From Hydrogenophaga intermedia (GTDB taxonomy: Bacteria; Pseudomonadota; Gammaproteobacteria; Burkholderiales; Burkholderiaceae_C), in assembly GCF_023715105.1 (NCBI RefSeq), contig NZ_JAMBNO010000002.1:186001-250000 (forward strand): a stretch of 64,000 nucleotides of DNA, read 5' to 3'. Under the pieces are notes generated by a model, which did not search any database, had not been told where the DNA came from, and was given only the letters and a program-made list of their open reading frames with translations. Positions 54,109 to 64,000 of this stretch are shown in pieces (the stretch's first letter is position 1; each line of letters begins with the position of its first letter). A program made the position numbers and the translations under genes.

Positions 54109-55910
54109 AGTCCGCCCTCCAGGCTCATGCCGCGCGCTTCGGCGAGTTCGCGCACCGCGGCCACGAACACCTCGGCGCGTTGCACGTAGTTGCGGAACTG
54201 GTCGAGGCTCGCACAAGCCGGCGACATGAGCACGGCGTCGCCCGATTGGGCGAGCGTGGCCGCCTGCGCCACGGCCGCGGTCAGTTCGCCGGCGTCGTGC
54301 AGCGGCACGCCCGCGCGCTGCAGCGTCTCCCCCAGCGCGGCGCGCAGCAGCGGCGCGTCGCGGCCGATCAGCAACACGGCCCGTGCGTGGCGCGCGAGCG
54401 GTGCGGCCAGCGGCGCAAAGTCCTGCCCCTTGCCATCACCGCCCAGGATGACGACCAGCCGGCGCTCGGCGCCCAGGCCGTTGACAGCGGCCAGCGTGGC
54501 CCCGACGTTCGTGCCCTTGCTGTCGTCGAAGTACTCGACGCCATCGACGATGGCCACCGGTTCCACGCGGTGCGGTTCGCCACGGTATTCGCGCAGCCCA
54601 TGCAGCATGGGGCCCAGTGGCGCGCCGGTGGACGTGGCGAGCGCGAGCGCAGCGAGCGCGTTGGCCGCGTTGTGGCGGCCACGGATGCGCAAGGCCTCGG
54701 CAGGCATGAGACGCTGGAAGTAAACCTCCTCGTCCTCCTGCGCCTTTCCTTTGCTGCGCGTCTCGTCGAGCGCGAGTGCGCGCACCAGCCAGGTCATACC
54801 GTTGACGCTCTCCAGGCCCCACTCACCCGGGCGCACGGGGGCGTCAAGCCCGAAGGTTGTCCAGGGGCGCGCCGGCACCTGGCGGTTGCGGTTGCCGATC
54901 TTGACCGTCACGAGACCGGGCTTCATGGCCATCACGCGCGCGTCGTCGCGGTTGAGCACCATGAGGGCCTGTGCGCCGAACACGGCGGCCTTGGCCTGCG
55001 CGTAGGCGTCCATGCTGCCGTGCCAGTCGAGGTGGTCTTCGGTGAGGTTGAGCACGGTGGCGGCGGTGGGCACGGCGGCCCAGGCGCCCTGCGCGGTGCC
55101 GTCGAGCTGGAAGCTGGAGAGCTCCAGCACCCAGGCGCGCGGCAGATGCGGCGCAGGCGGCGGCTCGGCCGGCGGCGGTACGAGCTGCGTGTCGGCCTCG
55201 TCGTCGAAGACGCCAGGCAGCGGTTCATCCTCGTCATGGGCGGCATCGCTTGCGTTGGCGGCGCTGGTGTCGGGACCGGCCTCGGTGGTGGATGCGTCCG
55301 GCGTGGGCACGGCCCGGGCGACTTCTTGCTCGGCCAAGCGCTTTGCGGCTTCTTCGGCCTCGGCCGCCGCGCGCTCGTCATCGGCCTGCTGCGCCACGGC
55401 CTCGGCGTCGAGCGCGGCGCCGAGCACGTCGAGCATGGCGGGACCGATGTTGCCGGCCACCGCCACCGTCCAACCCGCGCGCTGCAGCAACAAACCGGTG
55501 AGCGCGGTCACGGTGGTCTTGCCGTTGGTGCCGGTGATGCCCAGCACCTTGGGCCGGTAGGGGAAGCGCTCGCGCTGCGCCAGCGTTTGCAGCGCCTGCG
55601 CGAACAGATCGAGCTCGGTGAGCACGGGAACACCCGCGGCTTGCGCGTGCGCGAAAACGGCCTGCAGCCCGCCGGGCGCGAGGCCGGGGCTGCGCGCGAT
55701 CAGGGTCCACGGCTCGCGGGTCAGCAAGCCCGTGTCGAACGCACCGCTCACGAACGTGGCCTGTGGGCATTCGCTTCGCAAGGCCTCGAGCTGCGGCGGC
55801 GCCTCGCGTGTATCGGCCACGGTCACGCGCGCGCCCTGGCGCGTGCACCAGCGCGCCATCGACAGGCCGGAAGCGCCGAGACCGAGGATGAGGACAGGCT
55901 GGTCGTTCAT
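54105..55910 (-). CDS. murD: UDP-N-acetylmuramoylalanine--D-glutamate ligase MurD with large insertion
   Basis: 601 residues against about 440-500 in most species. N-terminal domain [18 protein letters not shown] loop [15 protein letters not shown]; then, after [11 protein letters not shown] (residue 164), about 85 extra residues rich in Ala, Glu, Asp and Pro before the core resumes at [11 protein letters not shown] (residue 260); then [42 protein letters not shown] and [13 protein letters not shown]. All ligase motifs are kept, so it should add D-Glu to UDP-MurNAc-L-Ala normally. The insert looks disordered. Coupled by ATGA to mraY. Confidence 0.96.
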   Translation of the reverse strand: MNDQPVLILGLGASGLSMARWCTRQGARVTVADTREAPPQLEALRSECPQATFVSGAFDTGLLTREPWTLIARSPGLAPGGLQAVFAHAQAAGVPVLTELDLFAQALQTLAQRERFPYRPKVLGITGTNGKTTVTALTGLLLQRAGWTVAVAGNIGPAMLDVLGAALDAEAVAQQADDERAAAEAEEAAKRLAEQEVARAVPTPDASTTEAGPDTSAANASDAAHDEDEPLPGVFDDEADTQLVPPPAEPPPAPHLPRAWVLELSSFQLDGTAQGAWAAVPTAATVLNLTEDHLDWHGSMDAYAQAKAAVFGAQALMVLNRDDARVMAMKPGLVTVKIGNRNRQVPARPWTTFGLDAPVRPGEWGLESVNGMTWLVRALALDETRSKGKAQEDEEVYFQRLMPAEALRIRGRHNAANALAALALATSTGAPLGPMLHGLREYRGEPHRVEPVAIVDGVEYFDDSKGTNVGATLAAVNGLGAERRLVVILGGDGKGQDFAPLAAPLARHARAVLLIGRDAPLLRAALGETLQRAGVPLHDAGELTAAVAQAATLAQSGDAVLMSPACASLDQFRNYVQRAEVFVAAVRELAEARGMSLEGGL

Positions 55911-57085
55911 CGCAGCTTGAGCGTGGACAGACCCACGAGGCACAACAGCATGGTGATGATCCAGAAGCGCACCACGACCTGCGTTTCCTTCCACCCCTTC
56001 TTCTCGAAGTGGTGGTGCAGCGGTGCCATCTGGAACAGACGCCGGCCTTCGCCATAGCGCTTCTTGGTGTACTTGAAATAGCTCACCTGCAGCATCACCG
56101 AGAGCGCCTCCACCACGAAGATGCCGCCCATGATGGCCAGCAGGATCTCCTGGCGCACGATGACGGCGATGGTGCCGAGCGCGCCACCGAGCGCGAGCGC
56201 ACCGACGTCGCCCATGAAGACCTGGGCCGGGTGCGTGTTGAACCACAGGAAGGCCAGACCGGCACCAGCCATGGCGGCGCAGAAGATGAGCAATTCGCCC
56301 GCGCCAGGGATGTGCGGCAGCAGCAGGTAGCGCGAAAACACCGCGTTGCCGGTGACGTAGGCAAACACGCCCAGTGCAGAGCCCACCATCACCACGGGCA
56401 TGATCGCCAGACCATCCAGGCCGTCGGTGAGGTTGACGGCGTTGCTTGCGCCCACGATCACCAGGTAGGTAAGGATGACGAAGCCAGCCACGCCCAGCGG
56501 GTAGCTCACCTCCTTGAAGAAGGGCACGAGAAAGCCCGACTGCGGCGGCAGGTCGACGGTGAAGCCCGAGCGGACCCAGTCGACGAAGAGTTCGAACACG
56601 CGCGCGTTGCTGGTCTCGGACACGGCAAACACGAGGTAGAAGGCCGCGACCAGGCCGATGAGCGACTGCCAGAAGTACTTCTCGCGCGAACGCATGCCCT
56701 CGGGGTTCTTGTGCACCACCTTGCGCCAGTCGTCGACCCAGCCGATGGCGCCGAAGCCCAGCGTCACGATCAGCACGATCCACACGAAGCGGTTGCTCCA
56801 GTTGAACCACAACAGCGTGGAGAGTGCGATCGCGAACAGGATGAGTACGCCGCCCATGGTGGGTGTGCCACCCTTGGTGAGGTGCGTCTGCATCGCGTAC
56901 TCGCGGATCGGCTGGCCGATCTTGAGCGCGGCCAGGCGACGGATGAACCAGGGACCCGCGACAAGGCCCACCACCAGTGCGGTCAGCGCCGCCATCACCG
57001 CACGGAAGGTGAGGTACTGGAAAACGCGCAGGAAGCCCAGGTCGGGAAACAGGCCCTGCAGCCAGAGGGCAATGCTAGGCAGCAT
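55907..57085 (-). CDS. mraY: Phospho-N-acetylmuramoyl-pentapeptide transferase MraY
   Basis: 392 residues, ten membrane segments; transfers phospho-MurNAc-pentapeptide to undecaprenyl phosphate to give lipid [32 protein letters not shown] (Asp pair), [14 protein letters not shown] (catalytic Asp region), [14 protein letters not shown] and [15 protein letters not shown] are all present. The ATG at 57085 gives the family start; the gene overlaps murF by 11 bases. Confidence 0.98.
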   Translation of the reverse strand: MLPSIALWLQGLFPDLGFLRVFQYLTFRAVMAALTALVVGLVAGPWFIRRLAALKIGQPIREYAMQTHLTKGGTPTMGGVLILFAIALSTLLWFNWSNRFVWIVLIVTLGFGAIGWVDDWRKVVHKNPEGMRSREKYFWQSLIGLVAAFYLVFAVSETSNARVFELFVDWVRSGFTVDLPPQSGFLVPFFKEVSYPLGVAGFVILTYLVIVGASNAVNLTDGLDGLAIMPVVMVGSALGVFAYVTGNAVFSRYLLLPHIPGAGELLIFCAAMAGAGLAFLWFNTHPAQVFMGDVGALALGGALGTIAVIVRQEILLAIMGGIFVVEALSVMLQVSYFKYTKKRYGEGRRLFQMAPLHHHFEKKGWKETQVVVRFWIITMLLCLVGLSTLKLR

Positions 57086-58496
57086 GGGGAGCGTCCTTGT
57101 CTTGTTGCGTGGGATCGAGCGCACGCACGGCCTGCACCACGCGCTCCATGCGCATGAAGCGCGAGCCTTTCACGAGCAGGCTGCCGACGGCACCGGTGGC
57201 CACTTCGGCCGCGACGTCGGCGGCGAGTGCGGGCACCTCGGCCACGTGGATGGGCGCCGGCTCGCCTGCGGCTTGCAGGGCGTCGACGGCAGCGCGCATG
57301 TGTTCGCCGCTCACGCGCACCTCGTCAATGCCGCGCGCAAAGGCGTGGCGCAGCACCTCGAGATGGAATGCCAGCGCCTGGTCACCCACTTCGCCCATGT
57401 CACCCAGCACCAGCAGGTGCGGGCCAGGCAGGGTGGCGAGCACCTCGATGGCGGCGCGCACGGAGTCGGGGTTGGCGTTGTAACTGTCGTCCACCAGGGT
57501 GACCACGCGCCCGTCGATCTGCAGTGCGACGGCGCGCGAGCGCCCACCCACGGGCTCGAAGGCCTCCAGGCCGCGTTGCACCGCGTCCAGCGGCACACCG
57601 GCAGCCAGCGCGCAGGCGGTGGCCGCCAGCGCATTGCGCACGTTGTGGCGACCGGCAATGCGCAGCGTGCACGTCAGATCGCCCGCGGGGGTGGCGGCAT
57701 GCAGTGCCCAGGCCTCGCCCAGCCATTGGTAGGAATGGGCACGCACGCTTGCCTCGGGGTCGGTGTCGCTGAAGCTGAGCACGCGGCGCGCGCCGGCCAG
57801 CGACTGCCAGAGGGGCGTGTGCACGTCGTCGCTGGGGAACACCGCGGTGCCGTCGGTGCCCAACGCCTCGATGACGGCGCCGTTCTCGCGCGCCACGGCT
57901 TCCACCGTGGCCATGAACTCCTGGTGCTCGCGCTGCGCGTTGTTCACCAGTGCCACCGTGGGTGCGGCCAAGGCCGCGAGCTGGGCGATCTCGCCCGGGT
58001 GGTTCATGCCGAGCTCGACCACCGAGCAGCGCGTCCCGGCGGTCAACCGCAGCAAGGTGAGCGGCACGCCGATGTGGTTGTTGAAGTTGCCTTGCGTGAA
58101 ATGCGCTGCGTCGCCCGCGTGCGCGCGCAGGATGCTCGCGATCATCTGGGTGACGGTGGTCTTGCCGTTGCTGCCGGTCACGGCAATCAAGGGCAGTGCG
58201 AACTGCCCGCGCCATTCGTATGCCAGTTGCTGCAGCGCGGCCAGCGTGTCCGGCACCTCGACACCCGCCAGCCCCGCGGCCTGCAGGCCATGGTGCGCGA
58301 TGGCACCCACGGCGCCAGCGGCCGCGGCCTGCGGCAGGAAATCGTGGGCGTCGAAGCGCTCGCCCTTCAGCGCCACGAACAGATCGCCCGCGCGCAGGCT
58401 TCGCGTGTCGGTGTGCACACGTTGCACGGTGGCGGTGATGCGGCCCACCGGGCGCGCGCCGGCCAGGCCTGGCAGCAGTTCGGTGAGCGTCTTCAT
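57075..58496 (-). CDS. murF: UDP-N-acetylmuramoyl-tripeptide--D-alanyl-D-alanine ligase MurF
   Basis: 473 residues. [23 protein letters not shown] near the start, ATP loop [58 protein letters not shown] and [16 protein letters not shown]. It adds the D-Ala-D-Ala made by Ddl. The ATG at 58496 overlaps the murE stop in ATGA. Confidence 0.97.
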   Translation of the reverse strand: MKTLTELLPGLAGARPVGRITATVQRVHTDTRSLRAGDLFVALKGERFDAHDFLPQAAAAGAVGAIAHHGLQAAGLAGVEVPDTLAALQQLAYEWRGQFALPLIAVTGSNGKTTVTQMIASILRAHAGDAAHFTQGNFNNHIGVPLTLLRLTAGTRCSVVELGMNHPGEIAQLAALAAPTVALVNNAQREHQEFMATVEAVARENGAVIEALGTDGTAVFPSDDVHTPLWQSLAGARRVLSFSDTDPEASVRAHSYQWLGEAWALHAATPAGDLTCTLRIAGRHNVRNALAATACALAAGVPLDAVQRGLEAFEPVGGRSRAVALQIDGRVVTLVDDSYNANPDSVRAAIEVLATLPGPHLLVLGDMGEVGDQALAFHLEVLRHAFARGIDEVRVSGEHMRAAVDALQAAGEPAPIHVAEVPALAADVAAEVATGAVGSLLVKGSRFMRMERVVQAVRALDPTQQDKDAPHAA

Positions 58497-60007
58497 GCCC
58501 GGCCTCCCGCACGCTCGGCAAGTGCCATGCGCGCCTGCGCGATGTCGGAGAAAGGCGTCTTCACCCCGCGGATTTCCTGGTAGTCCTCGTGCCCCTTGCC
58601 GGCAATCAGGATCACATCGGCGGGCGCGGCCTGCTTCACCGCGAAGGCGATGGCGCGGGCGCGATCGACCTCGGTGTGGGCGGCCTTGCGCGATGGCAGG
58701 CCGGTCACCATCTGCGCCAGGATGGCCTCGGGCGATTCGCTGCGCGGGTTGTCGCTGGTCAGCACGGCGCGCGCGGCTTCGCGCGCGGCCACCGCGGCCA
58801 TCAGCGGGCGCTTGGTCGGATCGCGGTCGCCGCCGCAGCCCACCACCACCCACAGCTTGCCGGCACGCGCACGTGCCATCGGCTGCAAGGCCTGCAGTGC
58901 TTTTTCCAGCGCGTCCGGTGTGTGGGCGTAGTCCACGAGCACCAGCGGCGCGTCGCGCGTGCCGGGCTGCGCCTGCTCCATGCGGCCGGGCACCGGAGTG
59001 AGGGCCGCACAGGCAGCCAGTGCGGCCGGCATCGGAACGCCAATGGCACGCGCGGCAGCCACCACGCCCAGCAGGTTGTGCACGTTGTAGCGCCCCACCA
59101 GCGGCAGCGTGAGCGCGTGGCGATGGCGCTCCTGACCCTGGCGATCGCACTCGACGATCTCGAACGTCACGCCCTCGGGCGTGACGGCCAGGTGTTCGGC
59201 CCGCAGACGCACGCCCGGTTGGTCGATGGCGACAGACCACAGGTCCAGGCCGCGACCGGCGAGACGATCGATCAGACCGGCGCCCTTGGGGTCGTCGGCG
59301 TTGACCACCGCGGCCTTGAGGCCAGGCCAGTCGAACAGGCGCTGTTTGGCCGACCAGTAGGCATCCATGCTGCCGTGGTATTCGAGGTGGTCCTGGGTGA
59401 AGTTGGTCAAAACGGCCACCGCCACGCGCGTGCCGTTGAGCCGCCCCTCGACGATGCCGATGGACGAGGCCTCGATCGCCACGGCGCGCAGCCCCGCGTC
59501 GACGAAAGCGCGCAGCTGGTGCTGCAGCATCACCGGGTCGGGCGTGGTCATGCCGGTGGACACGAGCTCGGCACCCGGTTGGCCCATGCCCAGCGTGCCC
59601 ACCACGGCGGCAGGGCGCGCGCACGCCGTGAGCAGTTGCGCCATCCACCACGCGCTGGAGGTCTTGCCATTGGTGCCGGTGATGGCGATCACGTCGAGCG
59701 CGCCACTGGGTTCGTGGCAGAAGGCGCTGGCGATGGCGCCGGCCTGGCCCTTGAGGCCGGGCACGGCGAGCACGCGGGGATCGTCGCGGTACGGGTAGGC
59801 CTCCAGGCCTTCGCGCTCCACGATGGCGGCGCCCGCGCCGGCGCGCAGGGCGTCCTCGACGAAGCGCCGGCCGTCGGTGGCAGCACCGGGCCAGGCGACG
59901 AAGCCGTCGCCCGCATGGATGCGGCGGCTGTCGCACACCAGCGAACCGGTGACACTGGCGCGCAGCCAGGTCGCCACGGCGAGCGGGTGGACGAGCGTCT
60001 GCACCAT
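58493..60007 (-). CDS. murE: UDP-N-acetylmuramoyl-tripeptide synthetase MurE (meso-DAP adding)
   Basis: 504 residues. DSRRIHAGDGFVAWPG, ATP loop [62 protein letters not shown] and the substrate motif DNPR (residues 419-422), which in this family marks meso-diaminopimelate rather than lysine specificity, consistent with a Gram-negative. Start and ftsI stop share an A in TGATG. Confidence 0.97.
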   Translation of the reverse strand: MVQTLVHPLAVATWLRASVTGSLVCDSRRIHAGDGFVAWPGAATDGRRFVEDALRAGAGAAIVEREGLEAYPYRDDPRVLAVPGLKGQAGAIASAFCHEPSGALDVIAITGTNGKTSSAWWMAQLLTACARPAAVVGTLGMGQPGAELVSTGMTTPDPVMLQHQLRAFVDAGLRAVAIEASSIGIVEGRLNGTRVAVAVLTNFTQDHLEYHGSMDAYWSAKQRLFDWPGLKAAVVNADDPKGAGLIDRLAGRGLDLWSVAIDQPGVRLRAEHLAVTPEGVTFEIVECDRQGQERHRHALTLPLVGRYNVHNLLGVVAAARAIGVPMPAALAACAALTPVPGRMEQAQPGTRDAPLVLVDYAHTPDALEKALQALQPMARARAGKLWVVVGCGGDRDPTKRPLMAAVAAREAARAVLTSDNPRSESPEAILAQMVTGLPSRKAAHTEVDRARAIAFAVKQAAPADVILIAGKGHEDYQEIRGVKTPFSDIAQARMALAERAGGRA

Positions 60008-61740
60008 CAGAACGACTCCTCCAGCGGCTCGGCCACGATCTGCGGCTTGACGCTCATGTCGGGTTGCACGCCGAGGATGCGCAGCGTCTGCTGCACCGTT
60101 TCGCTGAACACCGGCGCGGCTACGAGGCCGCCATAGAACTGGCCGTTGTTGGGCTCATCGACCATCACCGCGACCACGATGCGCGGGTTCTCCACCGGCG
60201 CCAGGCCGACGAACACGCTGCGGTACTTGCCTTCGGCGTAGCCCTTGCCTTCCTGCTTGCGGGCTGTGCCCGACTTGCCGCCCACCGAGTAGCCCATGGT
60301 CTGCGCGCGTGTGCCGGTGCCGCCGGGCTGCACCGCCAGGCCCAGCATCTCGCGCACGGCGCGGGCGTTCTGGGCGCTGAACACACGCACGCCCTGTGCC
60401 GGTGTGTCGCTCTTGAGCAGCGTGGGGTAGATCATCTCGCCGTCGCGGGCGAACACGGTGTAGGCCTGCGCGAGCTGGAACAGCGAGGTGGACAGGCCGT
60501 AGCCGTAGCTCATGGTGGCCTGCTCGATCGGCCGCCAGCTCTTGTAGGGCCGCAAGCGCCCGGCCACCGCACCGGGGAACGGCACCTGCGGCTTCTGGCC
60601 GAAGCCGGCCTGGGCGTAGGTCTCCCACATCTCGCGCGGGCTCATCTGCATGGCCATCTTGACCGTGCCCACGTTGCTGGAGCGCTGGATGATCTGCGCC
60701 ACGGTGAGGATCTCGGCCGGGTGCGTGTCGCGGATGGTGGAGCCGCCGATGGTGATGCGACCCGGCGCGGTCTGAATGGGCGTGGTGGGCCGCACGAGGC
60801 CCTTGTCGAGCGCCAGCGCTGCGATGAAGGGCTTCATCGTCGAACCGGGCTCGAAGGTGTCGGTGAGCACACGGTTGCGCAGCTGCTCGCCGCTCAGGTT
60901 GCGCCGGCGGTTGGGGTCATAGCTGGGCACGTTGGCCAGCGCCAGCACCTCGCCGGTGACGGTGTCGATCACGATCACGCTGCCGGCTTTGGCCTTGTGC
61001 TGCGCCACCGCATCGCGCAGCTTCTGCCACGCAAAGTACTGCACCTTGCTGTCGATCGAGAGCTGCAGGTCGGGGCCGTCCACCGGCGGCACCACGTCGC
61101 GCACGTCCTCCACCACGCGGCCCAGGCGGTCCTTGATGACGCGTCGCGAACCCGCCTTGCCTGCGAGCTGCTGGTTGAAGGCGAGTTCCACGCCCTCCTG
61201 GCCGCGATCTTCCACGTTGGTGAAGCCCACCACGTGCGCTGCGGCCTCGCCCTCGGGGTACTGGCGCTTGTACTCGCGGCGCTGGTAGATGCCCTTGATG
61301 TCTAGCGCGGCGATCTGCTTGGCCACTGGCTCGTCCACCTGGCGCTTGACCCAGACGAAGGTCTTGTCCTCGTTGGCCAGGCGCTTGCGCAGGTCGGCCA
61401 GTGGCATCTCGAGCAGGCGCGCGAGTTCGCGCAGCTTCGGGTGGTTCTTGTCGACATCCTCCGGAATCGCCCAGATGCTCTCTGCCACCACGCTGGAGGC
61501 GAGGATGAGACCGTTGCGATCGAGCACGCGGCCACGGTTGGCCGGCAGCTCCAGCGTGCGCGCGAAGCGCACTTCCCCCTGGCGCTGGAAGAAATCGTTG
61601 CCGACCACCTGCACGTACGTGGCGCGGCCGGCCAGGCCTGCAAAGGCGAGCGCCAGGCAAGCCACGATGAACTTGCTGCGCCACACCGGCGTCTTGCTCG
61701 CCAACAGCGGGCTGGAGGTGTAGTTGATGCTGCGGCTCAT
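60007..61740 (-). CDS. ftsI: Septal peptidoglycan transpeptidase FtsI (PBP3)
   Basis: 577 residues: cytoplasmic end, one membrane anchor (FIVACLALAFAGLAGRATYVQ), a pedestal domain (GRVLDRNGLILASS) and the penicillin-binding domain with STMK (catalytic Ser300), SSN in QRSSNVGTVKM and KSGTA. It crosslinks septal peptidoglycan with FtsW. Coupled to ftsL by ATGA. Confidence 0.98.
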   Translation of the reverse strand: MSRSINYTSSPLLASKTPVWRSKFIVACLALAFAGLAGRATYVQVVGNDFFQRQGEVRFARTLELPANRGRVLDRNGLILASSVVAESIWAIPEDVDKNHPKLRELARLLEMPLADLRKRLANEDKTFVWVKRQVDEPVAKQIAALDIKGIYQRREYKRQYPEGEAAAHVVGFTNVEDRGQEGVELAFNQQLAGKAGSRRVIKDRLGRVVEDVRDVVPPVDGPDLQLSIDSKVQYFAWQKLRDAVAQHKAKAGSVIVIDTVTGEVLALANVPSYDPNRRRNLSGEQLRNRVLTDTFEPGSTMKPFIAALALDKGLVRPTTPIQTAPGRITIGGSTIRDTHPAEILTVAQIIQRSSNVGTVKMAMQMSPREMWETYAQAGFGQKPQVPFPGAVAGRLRPYKSWRPIEQATMSYGYGLSTSLFQLAQAYTVFARDGEMIYPTLLKSDTPAQGVRVFSAQNARAVREMLGLAVQPGGTGTRAQTMGYSVGGKSGTARKQEGKGYAEGKYRSVFVGLAPVENPRIVVAVMVDEPNNGQFYGGLVAAPVFSETVQQTLRILGVQPDMSVKPQIVAEPLEESF

Positions 61741-62045
61741 CGCGCACCCTCCCCCGTCGCGGGCGATGCCGGCGCGGCGGCGGGCCGCTCGCTCACATAT
61801 TGCGTGATGCCCGGGGTGACAGGCCGCATCTGCAATTGGCGTGCGGCTATCTGCTGAACGCGCGCGGGCGTGGCCTGCGCGCGGCGCTGCACCACCAGTT
61901 GCTCGTGATCGGCATCGAGCCGCTTGCCCTGGGCCTGCGCGCGATCGAGCGCCGCGTACAGGCGGCGCGATTCGTACTGGGTGTGCACCAGATAGAACGC
62001 ACTGGCCAGCACCGCCAGCAGCAGAACGAGGTTCAATCTGATCAT
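61737..62045 (-). CDS. ftsL: Cell division protein FtsL
   Basis: 102 residues: one membrane segment ([21 protein letters not shown]) and a leucine-zipper-like coiled coil ([25 protein letters not shown]), ending in a Pro/Ala tail. Sequence conservation is low in this family; the call rests on size, topology and position between rsmH and ftsI, overlapping both by ATGA. Confidence 0.92.
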   Translation of the reverse strand: MIRLNLVLLLAVLASAFYLVHTQYESRRLYAALDRAQAQGKRLDADHEQLVVQRRAQATPARVQQIAARQLQMRPVTPGITQYVSERPAAAPASPATGEGAR

Positions 62046-62965
62046 GCGGGCACCCCGGTGCGCGTGGCCACGCGCATCACGGCACTGCGGGCGCGTGGGT
62101 TGCCCTTCACTTCGTCGTCGGAGGGCATCACGCGGTGCACATCGGCCAGCCGCATCGGCGCCGGCTCGGCAAAGGGCGCGCGGCGGTCCACCACGGTGCG
62201 CGAGTGGCGCGCCATGAACTGCTTGACCATGCGGTCTTCCAGCGAGTGGAAGCTGATGACCACGAGCCGCCCTTCCTGTTTGAGCACCGTGAGGCTGGCC
62301 TCTAGCGCCGCTTGCAATTCTTCAAGCTCGGCGTTGATGAAAATCCGAAGAGCCTGAAATGTGCGCGTTGCAGGGTCCTTGCCCGGCTCGCGGGTTTTGA
62401 CCGCGCCAGCCACGACTTCGGCCAGCTCAAGGGTGGTTCGAAAAGGGCCCCGTTCCTGTCGGCGGCGATCAATCGCCTTTGCAATCGGTGAAGCAAACCG
62501 TTCTTCGCCATAGTTACGAATGACCTCCGCCAGGGTGGAAACCGGAACCGTCTCGAGCCATTGCGCGACGCTCTGTCCACGCGTGGTGTCCATGCGCATG
62601 TCCAGCGGGCCGTCGTGGCGGAACGAGAAGCCGCGCGCGGGGTCGTCGATCTGCGGCGAGCTCACGCCGAGGTCCATCAGCACGCCGTCCACCGACGCCG
62701 CACCCACCTCGCCCAGCGCGCGAAAGCCCTCGTGGCGCAACGCCACGCGCGCATCGGCCGTGGCGAGGGCCTGCGCCTCGGCAATGGCCTGGGGGTCTTT
62801 GTCGAAGACGGTCAGCCGCCCCTGGGGCGACAGCCTCTGCAGAATGGCGCGGCTGTGGCCGCCGCGCCCGAAGGTGGCGTCGACGTAATGACCGTCGGGG
62901 TTGATCGAGAGCGCCTGCACGGCTTCGTTCAACAGGACGGTCTGGTGAGCCCATTCGTTTGCCAC
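62042..62965 (-). CDS. rsmH: 16S rRNA (cytosine-1402-N4)-methyltransferase RsmH (MraW)
   Basis: 307 residues. [13 protein letters not shown] at the start, SAM loop [49 protein letters not shown] as the signature, [30 protein letters not shown]. It methylates C1402 of 16S rRNA. The start is the GTG at 62965 with GAGGACGCGG upstream, eight bases after the mraZ stop. Confidence 0.96.
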   Translation of the reverse strand: MANEWAHQTVLLNEAVQALSINPDGHYVDATFGRGGHSRAILQRLSPQGRLTVFDKDPQAIAEAQALATADARVALRHEGFRALGEVGAASVDGVLMDLGVSSPQIDDPARGFSFRHDGPLDMRMDTTRGQSVAQWLETVPVSTLAEVIRNYGEERFASPIAKAIDRRRQERGPFRTTLELAEVVAGAVKTREPGKDPATRTFQALRIFINAELEELQAALEASLTVLKQEGRLVVISFHSLEDRMVKQFMARHSRTVVDRRAPFAEPAPMRLADVHRVMPSDDEVKGNPRARSAVMRVATRTGVPA

Positions 62966-62973
62966 CCGCGTCC

Positions 62974-63393
62974 TCAGAACGAGAAGTCCTTGAACACATC
63001 GGGCATCTCGGCCTGCATCTCCTCGGCCTCCTTCGCCTTGTAGGTCGCCGCGTCCCAGAGTTCGAGGTAGGCGCCCATGCCGAGCAGCACCACGTCCTTG
63101 CTGATGCCGGCGGCCTCGCGCAGCTCCGGCGCGATCAGCACGCGGCCGGTGGCGTCCATCTCCACGTCCATGGCATTGCCCAGGAAAATGCGCTTCCACC
63201 ACTGCGCGCCCATGGGCAGCGAAGCGATGCGGCCGCGGAATTCCTCCCAGGCCGTGCGCGGAAACACCATGAGGCAGCCGTGAGGGTGTTTGGTGATGGT
63301 CAGCGCCGCGCCCAGGGCGTCGCGATGCCGGGTCGGCACGGACAGCCGCCCCTTGGCATCGAGATTCAGCGACGACGGACCCTGGAACACGGT
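62974..63393 (-). CDS. mraZ: Transcriptional regulator MraZ
   Basis: 139 residues: two AbrB-like SpoVT motifs, [16 protein letters not shown] and [16 protein letters not shown], forming the ring-shaped DNA-binding protein that represses its own dcw operon in E. coli. The start is chosen as the GTG at 63393 (F-Q-G-P-S-S follows), because GAGGG lies ten bases upstream; a TTG at 63399 would touch that ribosome site. The operator is the 10-bp repeat just upstream. Confidence 0.95.
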   Translation of the reverse strand, partial: TVFQGPSSLNLDAKGRLSVPTRHRDALGAALTITKHPHGCLMVFPRTAWEEFRGRIASLPMGAQWWKRIFLGNAMDVEMDATGRVLIAPELREAAGISKDVVLLGMGAYLELWDAATYKAKEAEEMQAEMPDVFKDFSF

Positions 63394-63410
63394 GTTCAAC
63401 CCTCAGATGG

Positions 63411-63469
63411 CACTTTTCACCACTTAATTGCACTTTTTTCCACTGTAGCAGGAAAAGACCTCACCACAA
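63411..63469 (-). promoter_or_regulatory. dcw promoter with four-repeat MraZ operator
   Basis: On the minus strand TTGTGG (63469-63464), 16 bases, TACAGT (63447-63442). Four direct repeats AGTGGAAAAA, AGTGCAATTA, AGTGGTGAAA, AGTGCCATCT follow at exactly 10-bp steps (plus-strand CACT at 63411, 63421, 63431, 63441), the first overlapping the -10. Known MraZ operators are TGGGN-type repeats with 10-bp period in E. coli and AAAGTG repeats in Mollicutes; this matches the form. Confidence 0.85.
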
Positions 63470-63587
63470 GGGTGGCTGTGCGGGTTTTTTCAATGAAATC
63501 AACCACTTAGAGCCGATTCCGTGCAACTTTGGAAGCCAAAAAGCACATAAAAAGCAAGCACTTACAACGCGCACTGCATGTGATGCT

Positions 63588-63626
63588 TCAAAACAGGAAC
63601 GCCCGCAGCAGGGCTGGCGGGCGTTC
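63588..63626 (-). terminator. Terminator after hslU
   Basis: GAACGCCCGC (63597-63606), loop, GCGGGCGTTC (63617-63626): perfect 10-bp stem. On the minus strand it is followed by CTGTTTTG, so it ends the hslU transcript ahead of mraZ. The rest of the 278-base gap 63394-63671 holds the mraZ promoter and an AT-rich stretch (63500-63595) with no gene seen. Confidence 0.8.
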
Positions 63627-63671
63627 GCTGGGGCGACGGGCGGTAGCCGTCGCTGGCAGAGGCTCGGCGCC

Positions 63672-64000
63672 TCAGAGGATGTAGCGCGAGAGGTCCTCGT
63701 CGCGGCTGAGCGCACCGAGCCGCGCGTTCACGTAGGCGGCGTCGATGGTCACCGTCTGGCCCTGCAGTTTCGCCGCGTCGAAGCTGACCTCGTCGAGCAG
63801 GTGCTCCATCACGGTCGACAAACGCCGCGCACCGATGTTCTCGGTGCGCTCGTTCACCTCGCAGGCGATCTGCGCCAACTGGCGAATGCCATCGGGCGCG
63901 AACGTGAGCGTGACGCCCTCGGTGGCCAGCAGCGCCTGGTACTGGCGCACCAGCGAGGCATGCGTCTGCGTGAGGATGGCCTCGAAGTCGTCCACCGACA
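63672..64000 (-). CDS. hslU: ATP-dependent protease ATPase subunit HslU (5' end outside window)
   Basis: The last 109 codons only. The C-terminal small domain reads [16 protein letters not shown]...[16 protein letters not shown]...[13 protein letters not shown] and ends DEDLSRYIL, the conserved tail that inserts into HslV to activate it. The frame is open to the window edge. HslUV degrades regulatory and misfolded proteins; hslV is expected upstream, beyond the window. Confidence 0.96.
   Translation of the reverse strand, partial: SVDDFEAILTQTHASLVRQYQALLATEGVTLTFAPDGIRQLAQIACEVNERTENIGARRLSTVMEHLLDEVSFDAAKLQGQTVTIDAAYVNARLGALSRDEDLSRYIL

Overview
The window is a continuous, gene-dense, high-GC (roughly two-thirds G+C) bacterial chromosome segment. 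Gene order and protein types point to a betaproteobacterium of the order Burkholderiales, most likely Comamonadaceae. Supporting features are a complete mraZ-to-lpxC division/cell-wall (dcw) cluster with hslU in front of it, the accB-accC-prmA-DUF3426 run, a lysine/alanine-repeat histone H1-like protein, opgGH beside a GlrR-type regulator, and the rnb-tonB-mtgA order. No rRNA, tRNA, CRISPR array, phage or transposase gene was seen. Assignments rest on reading the sequence only; no database search was run.

Layout. 1-4.7 kb: 3' part of a sigma-54 activator (glrR-like), then opgG-opgH for periplasmic glucans behind a near-perfect sigma-54 promoter. 4.9-11.4 kb: ffh, a CcsA-like membrane protein, the pilS-pilR type IV pilus two-component system and ampD. 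11.5-16.7 kb: nrdA and nrdB (class Ia ribonucleotide reductase) with two NrdR boxes on the nrdA promoter, then the histone H1-like gene. 16.7-24.7 kb: a frameshifted PfkB-type sugar kinase, a DUF3426 protein, prmA, accC, accB, a TlpA-like thioredoxin, two uncharacterised genes and mpl. 24.8-32 kb: aroG behind an aromatic-residue leader peptide and attenuator, chromate genes chrA and chrB, tldD, a 3-hydroxyisobutyrate-type dehydrogenase and rodA. 32-40.8 kb (plus strand): yqiA, rnb, tonB, mtgA, a PlsC-type acyltransferase, a CdsA-like protein, ruvC and a large sensor kinase.

40.8-44.6 kb (minus strand): a tightly coupled group of a processive family-2 glycosyltransferase, a HEAT-repeat membrane protein, a YaiO-type outer-membrane barrel, a single-domain response regulator and a 58-residue membrane protein too short for usual ORF cut-offs. 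It faces the sensor kinase and lies just downstream of lpxC. It reads as a regulated polysaccharide synthesis/export unit and is my best candidate for an under-described system.

44.6-63.4 kb: the dcw cluster on the minus strand (mraZ, rsmH, ftsL, ftsI, murE, murF, mraY, murD, ftsW, murG, murC, ddl, ftsQ, ftsA, ftsZ, lpxC), mostly joined by 1-11 base overlaps, with a 10-bp-periodic MraZ operator at its head and a nested inverted-repeat element between ftsZ and lpxC. The window ends in the 3' part of hslU.

Two themes recur. Many genes act on the envelope: peptidoglycan synthesis, recycling (ampD, mpl) and elongation (rodA, mtgA), glucans, lipid A and the putative glycan exporter. Second, at least eight uncoupled genes carry a NANAAT hexamer 6-8 bases before the start codon instead of a Shine-Dalgarno site, suggesting leaderless mRNAs.
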